DNA of 64,000 nt from the NCBI RefSeq assembly GCF_015278125.1, contig NZ_JADILO010000001.1, positions 372,001 through 436,000 of the forward strand, read 5' to 3'. A model generated the notes under the pieces. That model was not told the origin of the DNA, did not search any database, and saw only the letters and a program-made list of their open reading frames with translations. The position numbers and the translations under genes were made by a program. How positions within the stretch are numbered: the stretch's first letter is position 1; each line of letters starts with the position of its first letter. The DNA comes from Vibrio fluminensis. Lineage in GTDB: Bacteria; Pseudomonadota; Gammaproteobacteria; Enterobacterales; Vibrionaceae. Shown in pieces: positions 1 to 8,103 of the stretch.

Positions 1-207
1 ATACAACTCAAACAGGGACTTTACCCAAGGCTCATCATTTCCAAATAGAAATTCGCCCAAAGAAGCGGAAAATAACGTTAAGGAGATAATCATCAAGCAA
101 GGTAATATCCACAACAAGCTTTCTCTTATTGCGGACAACTGTTCTGCCACTATTGCTTTAAAACTATCGAAATATTGACCTAATGCATTTGCCAATTTGA
201 AGCTCAT
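1..207 (-). CDS. membrane protein, N-terminal fragment (EIIC-like, cut by window edge)
   Basis: Reading leftward from an ATG at 205-207, an open frame of 69 codons runs without a stop to the first base of the window. It begins MSFKLANALGQYF and has an amphipathic start followed by a hydrophobic segment at about residues 30-50 (LLWILPCLMIISLTLF). AAGG sits directly before the ATG, which is close for a ribosome site. The start resembles the first helix of PTS EIIC permeases, including the EIIC-EAL fusions found in vibrios, but only a quarter or less of the protein is visible and the family call is a guess. A CRP-like site lies about 120 bases upstream of the start. Confidence 0.6.
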   Translation of the reverse strand, partial: MSFKLANALGQYFDSFKAIVAEQLSAIRESLLWILPCLMIISLTLFSASLGEFLFGNDEPWVKSLFELY

Positions 208-326
208 CCTTGAACAACACGTTGACCGATTATAAATTAATTTATTTCAATACTTTGTGATAAGTTTCAATTTAAGTACTGAGCATAGAAAATAGTGAGA
301 CATTAACGCCAGATTACTTTGCTTTA

Positions 327-342
327 TGTGATGTACATCAAA
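327..342 (-). promoter_or_regulatory. possible CRP binding site
   Basis: TGTGATGTACATCAAA matches the CRP consensus TGTGA-N6-TCACA at nine of ten key positions. It lies in the gap between the edge membrane gene (start at 207) and the end of the nucleotidyltransferase gene, about 120 bases before the membrane gene. A PTS-type gene would be a natural CRP target. No clear -35/-10 pair was assigned. Confidence 0.4.
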
Positions 343-352
343 CGAAGTTAAC

Positions 353-1165
353 CTAGCCAATTCTAAATTCTGTTTTTTGATACTGCTTTGATAACCATCC
401 GCCAAATGAATCGATCATTCCGACAATCGAACGTTTAGCAATAACTCTTGCTGACAACATAATCACTAACCGTTCTACTTCGACTTGCATCTCTGGGTGA
501 TAGTGCAAAAAGTGTTTCCCGCAATCTATTGGTGAGTCATACCAAGCGCGATCTCTGGGTATAACCAGACCATAGCTTGCTCTGAGCATTTTTTTTGCAA
601 TTAGACGTTGAATCGCGCCGAGCTCTTGCTCATCTTTCGCCCGCACCACTCGATTTCTATATACCGTTAGCCAATCTTCGATATCCATATTCCAATGTTT
701 AGCGATCTCCCAGCTTGGTTCATAGTCACCAAAACACTCAGATAGGTTTTCGCCGTACACACAAACCGCGCAGTGGCGTAATAAGAACCCCCATGAAAAA
801 ATGCTTTCCAGTGAAGCCACTTCACTCACCAAGGCCGTTTTGAAGCTAATTTCGGTGATGTGCGGATATTGTTTCTGAAAACGCCACTTTACTGTATTGA
901 ATAAAGTGGAACGATGAGAGCTAAACTCCTGTTGTGTAACAATTATTACATCCAGATTTGACCGAGATGGTGTTGCTCGCTTACGTGCTACACTGCCATA
1001 AATATAGATACTATGCAGATTGCTACCCAACCCCGAACGCAGCGCCGTCACTAATTCGGTAACTGCTTTACTATACTCAGGTTGGAAAGGTTGTTTGGGA
1101 TCAATTGCCGATAAAATCATCAAAGAATCTGAAGCTAATTCACTTGGTCGAACATAATCTCTCAC
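353..1165 (-). CDS. nucleotidyltransferase-fold protein
   Basis: A 270-aa protein with the polymerase-beta type nucleotidyltransferase signature: YIYGSVARKR at residues 55-63 gives the Gly57-Ser58 pair, followed by SNLDVII at 69-75. In active enzymes of this fold (aminoglycoside adenylyltransferases, MNT antitoxins) the second part normally reads S-D-x-D; here the first metal-binding Asp is Asn70, while Asp72 is present. The rest is helical with several Arg/Lys-rich stretches and no membrane segment. The start used is GTG at 1165; an in-frame stop lies just upstream and no good Shine-Dalgarno is visible, so Met16 is an alternative start. No toxin, antitoxin or resistance partner adjoins it. 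Substrate unknown. Confidence 0.75.
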   Translation of the reverse strand: MRDYVRPSELASDSLMILSAIDPKQPFQPEYSKAVTELVTALRSGLGSNLHSIYIYGSVARKRATPSRSNLDVIIVTQQEFSSHRSTLFNTVKWRFQKQYPHITEISFKTALVSEVASLESIFSWGFLLRHCAVCVYGENLSECFGDYEPSWEIAKHWNMDIEDWLTVYRNRVVRAKDEQELGAIQRLIAKKMLRASYGLVIPRDRAWYDSPIDCGKHFLHYHPEMQVEVERLVIMLSARVIAKRSIVGMIDSFGGWLSKQYQKTEFRIG

Positions 1166-1225
1166 TGGGATGTTTCAATCAAGACCAACACGTGCTTTAT
1201 TCCACGTTTGATACGATTTCAGTTA

Positions 1226-1255
1226 TTGTCGAGGATCGTATAACGAGGATATAAT
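1226..1255 (+). promoter_or_regulatory. sigma-70-type promoter for efpL-yciU
   Basis: A TTGTCG -35 (1226-1231) and a perfect TATAAT -10 (1250-1255) are separated by 18 bases, 35 bases before the efpL start codon. It is the only strong promoter-like pair in the gap upstream of efpL. Confidence 0.6.
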
Positions 1256-1289
1256 GCCGCCCTTATAACTCATATGAAGGAAATTGTTC

Positions 1290-1859
1290 ATGCCTAAGGC
1301 AAGTGAGCTAAAGAAAGGTTTTGCGATTGTTGATGCAAACGGCAAAACTCTGCTAATCAAAGATATCGAAGTGACGACTCCTGGTGGACGTGGCGGCGCG
1401 AAGATTTACAAATTACGTTGTGTTGACCTAAACACAGGTGCGCGTGCAGACGAACGTTACAAGTCAGATGACGTTGTTGAAACTGTTGATATGTTTAAGC
1501 GTGCTGTATCTTTCTCTTACGTTGACGGCGACGAGTACATCTTTATGGACAATGAAGATTACACGCAATTCAACTTTAAAAAGTCAGATATCGAAGACGA
1601 ACTAATGTTTGTGACTGAAGATATCAAAGGTGTGATGGTAGTACTAGTAAATGGCTCTCCAGTTGCTATCGAACTACCAGCTGCGGTTGAGCTAGTTATT
1701 GAAGAAACTGATCCTTCAATCAAAGGCGCTTCTGCGTCTGCTCGCACTAAGCCAGCTCGTCTATCAACTGGCCTAACAGTACAAGTTCCAGAATACATTG
1801 CACAAGGCGATCGTATCATTGTGAACACTGCTGAACGCAAATACATGAGCCGTGCATAA
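1290..1859 (+). CDS. efpL: elongation factor P-like protein EfpL (YeiP)
   Basis: A 189-aa EF-P paralogue that helps ribosomes through proline-containing stall motifs. It has the three-domain EF-P layout: an N-terminal KOW-like domain, then two OB-type barrels. The tip loop reads TPGGRGGAK at residues 30-38, with Arg34 where canonical EF-P carries the modified lysine; this Arg loop and the length separate it from EF-P proper. A TTG two codons upstream could extend the frame, but AAGGAAA at 1277-1283 is spaced six bases from ATG 1290, so that start is preferred. It is followed after two bases by yciU, probably as one transcript from the promoter at 1226-1255 to the terminator at 2202-2231. Confidence 0.93.
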   Translation: MPKASELKKGFAIVDANGKTLLIKDIEVTTPGGRGGAKIYKLRCVDLNTGARADERYKSDDVVETVDMFKRAVSFSYVDGDEYIFMDNEDYTQFNFKKSDIEDELMFVTEDIKGVMVVLVNGSPVAIELPAAVELVIEETDPSIKGASASARTKPARLSTGLTVQVPEYIAQGDRIIVNTAERKYMSRA

Positions 1860-1861
1860 TT

Positions 1862-2182
1862 ATGATTGAACTGATTTCTTACGATGACGTGATTGACACC
1901 GCTTATGACATTTTCTTAGAGATGGCGCCAGATAACCTAGAAGCGGCTGATGTCATTTTATTTACTGCGCAATTTGAAGACCGTGGTGCAGCCGAGTTGG
2001 TTGAAACAGGTGACGATTGGGTAGCACACGTTGGTTTTGACGTTGACAAAGAAGTGTATGCAGAAGTGCGTGTAGGTCTAGTTAACGAAGAAAGCGATGT
2101 ACTGGACGACGTATTCGCTCGACTGCTCGTAAGTCGTGATCCAGACAATAAGTTCTGTCATATCTTATGGAAACGTGACTAA
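1862..2182 (+). CDS. yciU: YciU/HI1450 family double-stranded-DNA mimic protein
   Basis: A 106-aa strongly acidic protein (DUF440). The stretch AYDIFLEMAPDNLEAADV, the central EDRGAAELVETGDDW and the ending FCHILWKRD match the HI1450 family, whose structure shows acidic residues arranged like DNA phosphates; binding to HU-type proteins has been proposed. It starts two bases after the efpL stop with no Shine-Dalgarno of its own, which suggests translational coupling to efpL. Cellular role is not settled in any species. A strong terminator follows 19 bases after its stop codon. Confidence 0.9.
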   Translation: MIELISYDDVIDTAYDIFLEMAPDNLEAADVILFTAQFEDRGAAELVETGDDWVAHVGFDVDKEVYAEVRVGLVNEESDVLDDVFARLLVSRDPDNKFCHILWKRD

Positions 2183-2201
2183 GTCAGGTTTCGCTAGAGA
2201 C

Positions 2202-2231
2202 AAAAACACCCAAGCATGCTTGGGTGTTTTT
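2202..2231. terminator. bidirectional terminator, perfect 30-bp palindrome
   Basis: A run of five A, the arm CACCCAAGCATGC and its exact complement, then five T, with no unpaired loop bases in the DNA. It serves yciU on the plus strand and, with T5 on the other side, could also stop ihfA transcripts, which end 94 bases away. Confidence 0.85.
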
Positions 2232-2324
2232 CTATTACTTGACTTACATTAACAACGATTTATTTGCCGTCAATATATACCCCGTGACAAGTAATAAAGA
2301 AGAATCGATCCTTCGACAGCAGAA

Positions 2325-2621
2325 TTAGCTTTCGCCTTTAATAGTCTCTACGCGAGCTTTTAGTTTTTGCCCAGGACGGAAAGTCACTACGCGTCGTGCG
2401 CTAATCGGAATGTCCTCACCTGTTTTAGGATTACGACCAGGACGTTCGTTCTTCTCGCGCAAGTCAAAGTTACCAAATCCTGAAAGTTTCACTTGCTCGC
2501 CATTCTCAAGCGCTTTGCGAATCTCTTCAAAAAATGCCTCAACCGTTTCCTTGGCATCGCGTTTACTGTATCCAAGCTTTTCAAACAGGTTCTCGGCCAA
2601 ATCGGCTTTTGTGAGCGCCAT
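2325..2621 (-). CDS. ihfA: integration host factor subunit alpha
   Basis: A 98-aa DNA-bending protein, starting [17 protein letters not shown] and carrying the signature [20 protein letters not shown] with the intercalating Pro in the RPGRNP arm. With IhfB it forms the heterodimer that bends DNA at promoters, recombination sites and origins. The frame can be read 11 codons further upstream, but GAGG lies eight bases before ATG 2621 and the family always starts MALTK. In enterics ihfA follows pheST; here no pheST is present and the upstream neighbour is a divergent hybrid kinase 620 bases away, so ihfA must have its own promoter in that gap. Confidence 0.97.
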   Translation of the reverse strand: MALTKADLAENLFEKLGYSKRDAKETVEAFFEEIRKALENGEQVKLSGFGNFDLREKNERPGRNPKTGEDIPISARRVVTFRPGQKLKARVETIKGES

Positions 2622-3244
2622 AGAATTATCCTCAAAAGCTGTTTCAAACATCACTGCCTTTCAGCAGCGCCAAAGCATTTAGCCCAGCCAATCAATGACA
2701 TAGGCACATCATTTGGAAGTGTATGCCAACCTTATGATTTTCGCCAACTTTTTTCTGTCAAGAAAGTGAAAAAACATACAAAACATATAGATACATTTAC
2801 TGCTATCTGTAAAATGGCAAAACTAAATTCATGTATAATTGACATTTTAAGTTAATTCAGCTGCTGATAGATGATTTATAGAAATTTAACTCTATCTTGA
2901 GGGCAAAATAAATTTGCGAGATAAATTTGATCCTATAAATTTCATTTTGAATGCTTGCCACCTCTAAAGAGGTAACACGTTATCTATCCTCATAGAAACA
3001 ACATCTTACTGAGTCTTCTGAGGCACTGTAGAAAATAGCCGTCTTTAAACAAAACTGCTAGAGAATGCGACATGGTACGCGCCACCACGGTTTACAACAG
3101 TGTCCATTTTGTGGGTTAATTCAGTATAAATGTTTCAATCGCACAAAATGACAGCTTATATGGATGTAGCCACGCTCATTTTAATGAATCAATCTATCAC
3201 TATTACCTTACCTCAGTCTCTGAACGGTAACGTTGGAGCGGGCA
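2622..3244. other. 623-bp intergenic region between ihfA and the hybrid kinase
   Basis: AT-rich divergent regulatory region. It should hold the promoters of ihfA (leftward) and of the kinase gene (rightward). The only clear structure is a small hairpin ACCTCTAAAGAGGT near 2961-2974. No convincing ORF: the longer open frames here are shadows extending from ihfA, and a 22-codon frame at 3184-3252 that overlaps the kinase start has no ribosome site. Confidence 0.5.
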
Positions 3245-5722
3245 ATGTTTGAGTACGCATTACACCCAGCGTTTATCTTACTGATTGGTGTCATCATTGT
3301 ACTTGCAAGTTGGGTGGTTTACTTTATACGCTCAATACGCTCTTCTCACTCTGGCTTTGACCGCAGGATCGGAACACCCTACTTGCTCTATTCATCCTCA
3401 ATCATGATGTGGGTGATAGGTAGCGCATTTTTCTATTCCCCATATGTTGCTCAAGTTGATGAAGCGTTAGTGATAAGTATGGTGCTATTCACCAACCTCA
3501 CGTCATTTTCTGCCTTTATTTTTGCTTGTTTAATTACGCAAATGCTCGTTTCAGAAGTGCTCACTTCGTGGCTTAAATATCTGCAACGTACCCTAATCGT
3601 GGCAGTTTCCATCATAACGCTTTATTTGAACTATCTCCCTGGAGACACTGTTATTGGTGTTGCGATTGCCGAAATTGGTAGCTACGAAATCCATTTCGGC
3701 CAGAATGGGAAGTGGTTCTTCATATCGATACTGATTTTGATGACGATTACGCTGCAAAATATCTATTTATACTCGCACAAAGCTAGGGCTCTACAACAAG
3801 TAAAATCCCTTTACATGTTGACTGGCATTGGCATTTTTATGGCGTCTTCAATCATTATCAATGGCTTAATTCCATTACTGCTTAATGACTTTTCGCTATC
3901 TTGGCTGCCTCCTGCATTCGCCATTAGTGAGATAGTGATTATTGGCTATGCATTGATGACCTATCGTTTCTACAGCAACCGCCACGTAATCTATACCTGT
4001 ATCTCTTTAGTGATAACGAGTTTTATCATTATCACACCACTTAGCTTACTATTTGGTATGCTACCGACCTTTGATACAACTCCCGTTATCATTATGAGTT
4101 GTCTGCTAACCGGATTAGTTTGGCACCGTCTTTCTTCACAAATAAATCGACTATGTAGTCAGATTGTATTTGGTCAAAAAACTTCGCCTGACAATCGTAT
4201 TCGTTCACTTGGCGATGAATTCCAAAACTCTACCTCCAACGCATTTGCCAAAATCGCTAAGACTCTAAACATTAGCAAAAACGACCTGCAGTTAGTCTCC
4301 AACTTGCAAGATGAGAAGCTATACACATCCCAGCTATACAAACAAGACAGTGTATTAATTTTTGAAGAGTTAGAAGAGCTTGTTCTCGGCGAAGTGGCCG
4401 TTGGGAAAGTGTTGAAAAAAATCTATTTTAAGATGAGATCTGAGCAGGTTTCGCTCGTCCTGCCGATTTTTGACCAGAACCGTCGTATGAGCCATCTATT
4501 ACTGGCGAAAAACAAGCCTAGTGGTCAAATGTACTTCTACGAAGAAGTTAAAGCTCTACAATATGCGTTGATCAAAGCTCAGGGTTACATTAACGCAGAT
4601 CGGAAGGTGCATCAGGCGCAGGCTCTCGCAAATTCTATTGCTCATGAGATGCGCAACCCTCTTGCACAAGCTCAACTTCATTTTGAATTGCTCCATGAGA
4701 AACTCGAGCATCAGGCTCCCAATTCAGAGTTAGAGGCGGAACTGAACAAAGGTAAATGTTCAATTGAGAGAGGACGTCAGTTAATCGATATCATTCTCCG
4801 TGAAGTGAACGACGCCTCTCTAGAGCAAGAACCAACCAGTGAGATGTCTATCAAACAGGCTGTAACGGTTGCAATTGAACGCTATGCCTATGAGTCGTGT
4901 AATGTCCGAAACCGTATTACCATTGATATATCGGAAGATTTCTTTATTAAAGTGAATGAAACTCTCTTCAACTTTGTGATCTTCAACTTACTCCGCAATG
5001 GTATTTACTATTTTGATTCTCATCCCGAGTCGCGCATTGAAATAAAGACGCTCTCTGGAAAGTATGAAAACTTCTTAATCATCCGAGACACTGGTCCAGG
5101 AATACCAAGCTCGCTACTGAATCGCGTATTTGATGATTTCTTCTCCTATAACAAAACTGGTGGAAGTGGACTCGGCCTAGGTTATTGCCGCAGAGTAATG
5201 AAATCTTTTGCAGGTTCGATTCAATGCTATTCAAGAATGAACGAATACACCGAATTCCACCTCTCCTTTCCGGCAGGCGTAGCATCACCACAACCACTTG
5301 TTTTGCCTGATAATTTGCCTACTTTTAATAGTTCCGATGCAAGCTACAGCGACAAACCAAAGCATAAATCAGCAAAGATAATGGTTGTAGATGACAAAGA
5401 AATCCAAAGGCAACTTGTCAAACTGCTACTCAATCAACTCGGTTATGAGGTAGTACTGGCAAATAATGGCCAAGTGGCGGTCGATATGCTCCGTCAGTCC
5501 GATGTCGACTTCGTATTTATGGATGTTCAAATGCCTGTTATGGATGGATTTGAAGCAGCAACATTGATCAAACAGCATAAACCTACTTTGCCAATTTATG
5601 CGCTTTCCGGTGAGTCCGGTCAGATTGAGCTAGCAAGAATTCGACAACTTATGGATGGCCGATTAACCAAACCTACAACCAAACAAGCGCTTAAACTTGC
5701 CATTGAATCCAAATTGTATTAA
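3245..5722 (+). CDS. hybrid sensor histidine kinase with seven-TM sensor and C-terminal receiver
   Basis: An 825-aa two-component hybrid kinase. Residues about 1-250 contain seven hydrophobic segments in the pattern of the 7TM histidine-kinase N-terminal domain, with no large periplasmic domain. A linker is followed by the dimerisation/phosphoacceptor segment SIAHEMRNPLAQ with His467, then the ATPase domain with an N-box (NLLRNGIYYF), G1 (IRDTGPGIP) and G2 (GGSGLGLGYC). A receiver domain occupies the last ~120 residues, with Asp760 in FMDVQMPVMDGF and the VVDDKE acidic pocket. It lacks an Hpt domain, so a separate phosphotransferase such as LuxU is expected. The start ATG 3245 has GGAG six bases upstream; a TTG at 3233 is less likely. 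The architecture recalls VpsS/CqsS-type kinases feeding the quorum-sensing relay, but orthology is not established. Confidence 0.88.
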   Translation: MFEYALHPAFILLIGVIIVLASWVVYFIRSIRSSHSGFDRRIGTPYLLYSSSIMMWVIGSAFFYSPYVAQVDEALVISMVLFTNLTSFSAFIFACLITQMLVSEVLTSWLKYLQRTLIVAVSIITLYLNYLPGDTVIGVAIAEIGSYEIHFGQNGKWFFISILILMTITLQNIYLYSHKARALQQVKSLYMLTGIGIFMASSIIINGLIPLLLNDFSLSWLPPAFAISEIVIIGYALMTYRFYSNRHVIYTCISLVITSFIIITPLSLLFGMLPTFDTTPVIIMSCLLTGLVWHRLSSQINRLCSQIVFGQKTSPDNRIRSLGDEFQNSTSNAFAKIAKTLNISKNDLQLVSNLQDEKLYTSQLYKQDSVLIFEELEELVLGEVAVGKVLKKIYFKMRSEQVSLVLPIFDQNRRMSHLLLAKNKPSGQMYFYEEVKALQYALIKAQGYINADRKVHQAQALANSIAHEMRNPLAQAQLHFELLHEKLEHQAPNSELEAELNKGKCSIERGRQLIDIILREVNDASLEQEPTSEMSIKQAVTVAIERYAYESCNVRNRITIDISEDFFIKVNETLFNFVIFNLLRNGIYYFDSHPESRIEIKTLSGKYENFLIIRDTGPGIPSSLLNRVFDDFFSYNKTGGSGLGLGYCRRVMKSFAGSIQCYSRMNEYTEFHLSFPAGVASPQPLVLPDNLPTFNSSDASYSDKPKHKSAKIMVVDDKEIQRQLVKLLLNQLGYEVVLANNGQVAVDMLRQSDVDFVFMDVQMPVMDGFEAATLIKQHKPTLPIYALSGESGQIELARIRQLMDGRLTKPTTKQALKLAIESKLY

Positions 5723-5828
5723 TTCGCAATTTCCACAAAATAGAACGAAATGAAGTCACAATTGGCATTTAATATGCTTCTTATTTATCGCGTCATTACA
5801 TTGCCGCACCATTAAATAGGAGCAAAGT

Positions 5829-6050
5829 ATGAACCGTATTACTTATTACAATCTGATTGAACATGGTATCCAGAGTTTGCTTGACGACCGTTTTGGCCAA
5901 ATTGCTCGGTTAGACCCACCTCATTACCTTAGCCTAATTATTGGTAAAGAGAGCTGCTCAGAGATGAGCGATGAAGAGCTAGTCTCTGTGGTTGAAAGCC
6001 TGCGTAGTGAAGGTTATCTAGAAGATCGCAAATCGATGATCCCGTATTGA
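5829..6050 (+). CDS. small conserved-looking protein, unknown function
   Basis: A 73-aa soluble protein with a good ribosome site (AGGAG at 5818-5822, six bases before ATG). The sequence is acidic in its second half (EMSDEELVSVVESLRSEGYLEDRK) and looks like a small helical domain; no catalytic motif, signal peptide or membrane segment. It stands alone between the hybrid kinase and yciB. I do not recognise the family; it reads like one of the short Vibrio-specific hypothetical proteins. Confidence 0.7.
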   Translation: MNRITYYNLIEHGIQSLLDDRFGQIARLDPPHYLSLIIGKESCSEMSDEELVSVVESLRSEGYLEDRKSMIPY

Positions 6051-6148
6051 TGAGACAGAAATGAAAACTAAAGTTAGCTGAACCAGAGCATTGTCAGACC
6101 TTTGTATTTATGTAGACTGAACAGATCACTATGCGATCTGGTTAATCC

Positions 6149-6688
6149 ATGAAACAACTGCTCGACTTCATACCTCTCATCATCTTCTTTGTTCTCTACA
6201 AGGCATTCGATATTTATATCGCAACCAGTGCGCTAATCGTCGCAACCGCTGTTCAACTCAGCGTCACTTACGCTTTGTACAAAAAAATCGAAAAGATGCA
6301 GCAGATTACCTTTTTAATGGTGGCCATCTTCGGGGGCATGACTGTCTTGCTCCATGACGACGACTTCATAAAATGGAAAGTGACGATTATTTATACACTC
6401 TTCGCGCTGGGTTTAATCGTTAGCCATTTAATAGGCAAGTCCGCGATAAAGAGTATGCTTGGTAAAGAACTCGCATTACCTGACCGAGTATGGGCTAAAC
6501 TCACTTGGGCTTGGGCTTTTTTCTTCAGCCTCTGTGCTTTACTCAATCTCTATGTTGCGTTTAAGCTGCCACTCGATGTGTGGGTCAACTTTAAAGTGTT
6601 TGGCTTACTGGCCGCAACCTTTGTCTTTACTGTTTTCTCTGGGCTCTATATTTATAAACAGTTACCAAAAGAGAACAACGAGGAATAA
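6149..6688 (+). CDS. yciB: inner membrane-spanning protein YciB (septation protein A family)
   Basis: A 179-aa protein with five to six hydrophobic segments and the family hallmarks: start [18 protein letters not shown], a middle [18 protein letters not shown], and [14 protein letters not shown]. YciB (IspZ/IspA) is an inner-membrane protein linked to cell-envelope synthesis and intracellular septation and reported to interact with division and elongation proteins. Length matches the E. coli protein. The ribosome site is weak. The next gene, yciA, is also its neighbour in enterics, but a dispersed-looking repeat and a terminator separate them here. Confidence 0.95.
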   Translation: MKQLLDFIPLIIFFVLYKAFDIYIATSALIVATAVQLSVTYALYKKIEKMQQITFLMVAIFGGMTVLLHDDDFIKWKVTIIYTLFALGLIVSHLIGKSAIKSMLGKELALPDRVWAKLTWAWAFFFSLCALLNLYVAFKLPLDVWVNFKVFGLLAATFVFTVFSGLYIYKQLPKENNEE

Positions 6689-6720
6689 CCGTTTGCCTAA
6701 CAGGTGCTTTTCCCTCTATC

Positions 6721-6759
6721 TGAGGTATAATTAATGGCATATATACCTAAGTAACCTCA
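6721..6759. repeat. short inverted-repeat motif, possibly a dispersed Vibrio repeat fragment
   Basis: Nested inverted repeats: AGGTATA (6723-6729) pairs with TATACCT (6742-6748), and TGAGGT (6721-6726) could instead pair with ACCTCA (6754-6759). The right half (ATACCTAAGTAACCTCAAAA) resembles a short motif I recall as common between genes in Vibrio chromosomes; that memory could not be checked. No second copy was found in this window. Confidence 0.35.
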
Positions 6760-6777
6760 AAATGCTCAGGTAGCACT

Positions 6778-6801
6778 GCGACCACCGCTGGTCGCTTTTT
6801 T
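6778..6801 (+). terminator. rho-independent terminator after yciB
   Basis: Stem GCGACCA / TGGTCGC around a CCGC loop, followed by six T. It lies 90 bases after yciB and 56 bases before yciA. Confidence 0.85.
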
Positions 6802-6856
6802 GTTATTAACTTACCGTTGCTCACTGAAGTGACGTCATTATGTTGTGGATGTCAAA

Positions 6857-7252
6857 ATGAGTCAGGAAATTTGCTCACCTCGAGGACAACTTCTTCTTCG
6901 TACCCTTGCTATGCCAGCCGACACCAACGCCAATGGTGATATTTTCGGGGGCTGGATCATGTCACAGCTCGATCTCGCTGGTGGTATCCTTGCCAAAGAA
7001 ATCTCGGGTGGTCGTATCGTTACGGTTTCAGTCTCAAGCATCACTTTCAAAAAGCCAGTAAAAGTCGGCGACGTGGTGTGCTGCTACGGGGAATGTACCA
7101 AAATCGGTCGTACATCGATGAGTATCGATCTGGAAGTTTGGGTTAAACCTGTCAAAGAACATGGTCTTGAAGATAGATTTATGGTGTGCGATGCGACATT
7201 CAACTATGTAGCAATTGACAGCAACGGCAAGCCACGTGCAATTAATTGCTAA
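6857..7252 (+). CDS. yciA: acyl-CoA thioesterase YciA
   Basis: A 131-aa single hotdog-fold thioesterase that hydrolyses a wide range of acyl-CoA esters. The family signature RTLAMPADTNANGDIFGGWIM is present, with Asn and Asp of the NGDIFGGW helix start forming the active site, then the dimer strand TVSVSSITFKKPVKVGDVV. A GTG at 6845 would add four residues, but the likely start is ATG 6857, which has GGA seven bases upstream. Length and motif order match E. coli YciA. It lies in the yciB-yciA-yciI order typical of many gammaproteobacteria. Confidence 0.94.
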   Translation: MSQEICSPRGQLLLRTLAMPADTNANGDIFGGWIMSQLDLAGGILAKEISGGRIVTVSVSSITFKKPVKVGDVVCCYGECTKIGRTSMSIDLEVWVKPVKEHGLEDRFMVCDATFNYVAIDSNGKPRAINC

Positions 7253-7362
7253 CGAAGCATAAAATCAATCACATTTTCGATAATCAGTAACCTAACTCAC
7301 TGTGTGATAAGTTAGAGTTATGCCAACAAACAACCATTGCCTAAAAATAAAAGGAAATCCGC

Positions 7363-7659
7363 ATGTGGTACGTTATCTTTTCACAAGATGTTGAAAACTC
7401 GCTTGAGAAACGCTTAAGTGTTCGTCCTGAGCACCTAGCTCGCCTGCAGACATTACAAGATGAAGGCCGCCTATTAACAGCAGGTCCAATGCCAGCGATT
7501 GACTCAGACAATCCAGGTGAAGCAGGCTTTACTGGTTCTACTGTTATTGCACAATTTGATTCGCTTGAAGCGGCACAAGCATGGGCTGATGCAGATCCGT
7601 ATATTACTGCAGGCGTATACCAATCAGTGATTGTTAAGCCATTTAAGAAAGTATTTTAA
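7363..7659 (+). CDS. yciI: YciI family protein
   Basis: A 98-aa protein with a ferredoxin-like YCII domain across its full length: [13 protein letters not shown] at the start, a conserved [11 protein letters not shown] and LTAGPMP segment, and [14 protein letters not shown] with the family His/Asp replaced by its usual DPY motif. YciI relatives resemble muconolactone isomerase and some have weak dehydrochlorinase-type activity, but the role of YciI itself is unknown. AGGAAA lies five bases before the ATG. The pilotin gene follows after two bases, so the two are probably cotranscribed. Confidence 0.93.
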   Translation: MWYVIFSQDVENSLEKRLSVRPEHLARLQTLQDEGRLLTAGPMPAIDSDNPGEAGFTGSTVIAQFDSLEAAQAWADADPYITAGVYQSVIVKPFKKVF

Positions 7660-7661
7660 TT

Positions 7662-8051
7662 ATGAAACTGCGCTTTTTCACTAGTCTCATTACCCTAGCT
7701 ACGCTAGCGGGATGCGCTGGTAATTCCCAACAGCAGCACCTAGAACTTCTCGCGAGCAATCGCGCGAGTGTGCTTGCTGGTGAGCTTCCACTTGAAGCTG
7801 GACCACTTTCAATTATGCGTGCTACAGCTAAAGGCACGACAATTGAGATTATGATGGTGTATAACCAAGATCAAGCAGGTGCAAAGCCTATTGAGCAAGT
7901 TATGAATCGTGGCATTAGTTACTACTGTTCTAACAAAGACACCAAGGCAAACTTAGAAGCCGGTCTGAGCTACCGTCTGAAAATGCGCAATACACGTGGG
8001 CAATTGATGCTTGATCAATTTGTCAGCGAAGAAAGTTGCACTTCAAACTAG
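7662..8051 (+). CDS. aspS: type II secretion pilotin lipoprotein AspS (GspS/AspS family)
   Basis: A 129-aa lipoprotein: signal peptide MKLRFFTSLITLATLAGC with lipobox LAGC (Cys18). The mature part is a small beta-rich domain with two cysteines, in YYCSNKD and EESCTSN, that probably form the disulfide seen in AspS. Vibrio AspS carries the secretin GspD to the outer membrane, a job done in other bacteria by the unrelated helical GspS. The gene is not in a gsp cluster but directly behind yciI, a placement I recall for V. cholerae too. Call rests on length, lipobox, cysteine pattern and neighbourhood. Confidence 0.82.
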   Translation: MKLRFFTSLITLATLAGCAGNSQQQHLELLASNRASVLAGELPLEAGPLSIMRATAKGTTIEIMMVYNQDQAGAKPIEQVMNRGISYYCSNKDTKANLEAGLSYRLKMRNTRGQLMLDQFVSEESCTSN

Positions 8052-8072
8052 AGCAACTTAGAACGGTTTGAT

Positions 8073-8103
8073 AATGCCTTGGTCGTCACCAAGGCATTTT
8101 TTT
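8073..8103 (+). terminator. rho-independent terminator after aspS
   Basis: An 11-bp stem AATGCCTTGGT / ACCAAGGCATT around a CGTC loop, ending in seven T, 22 bases after the aspS stop. Confidence 0.9.

Noticed and set aside
1559..1846. Antisense ORF of 95 codons within efpL
   Set aside because: Shadow frame of a real gene; sequence is low-complexity Ser/Thr with no start signal.
2493..2855. Plus-strand ORF of 120 codons over ihfA and its upstream region
   Set aside because: Over half of it is antisense to ihfA and no start signal is seen.
3184..3252. 22-codon frame overlapping the hybrid kinase start, as a coupled leader peptide
   Set aside because: No ribosome binding site and no unusual codon content; overlap of stop and start alone is weak evidence.
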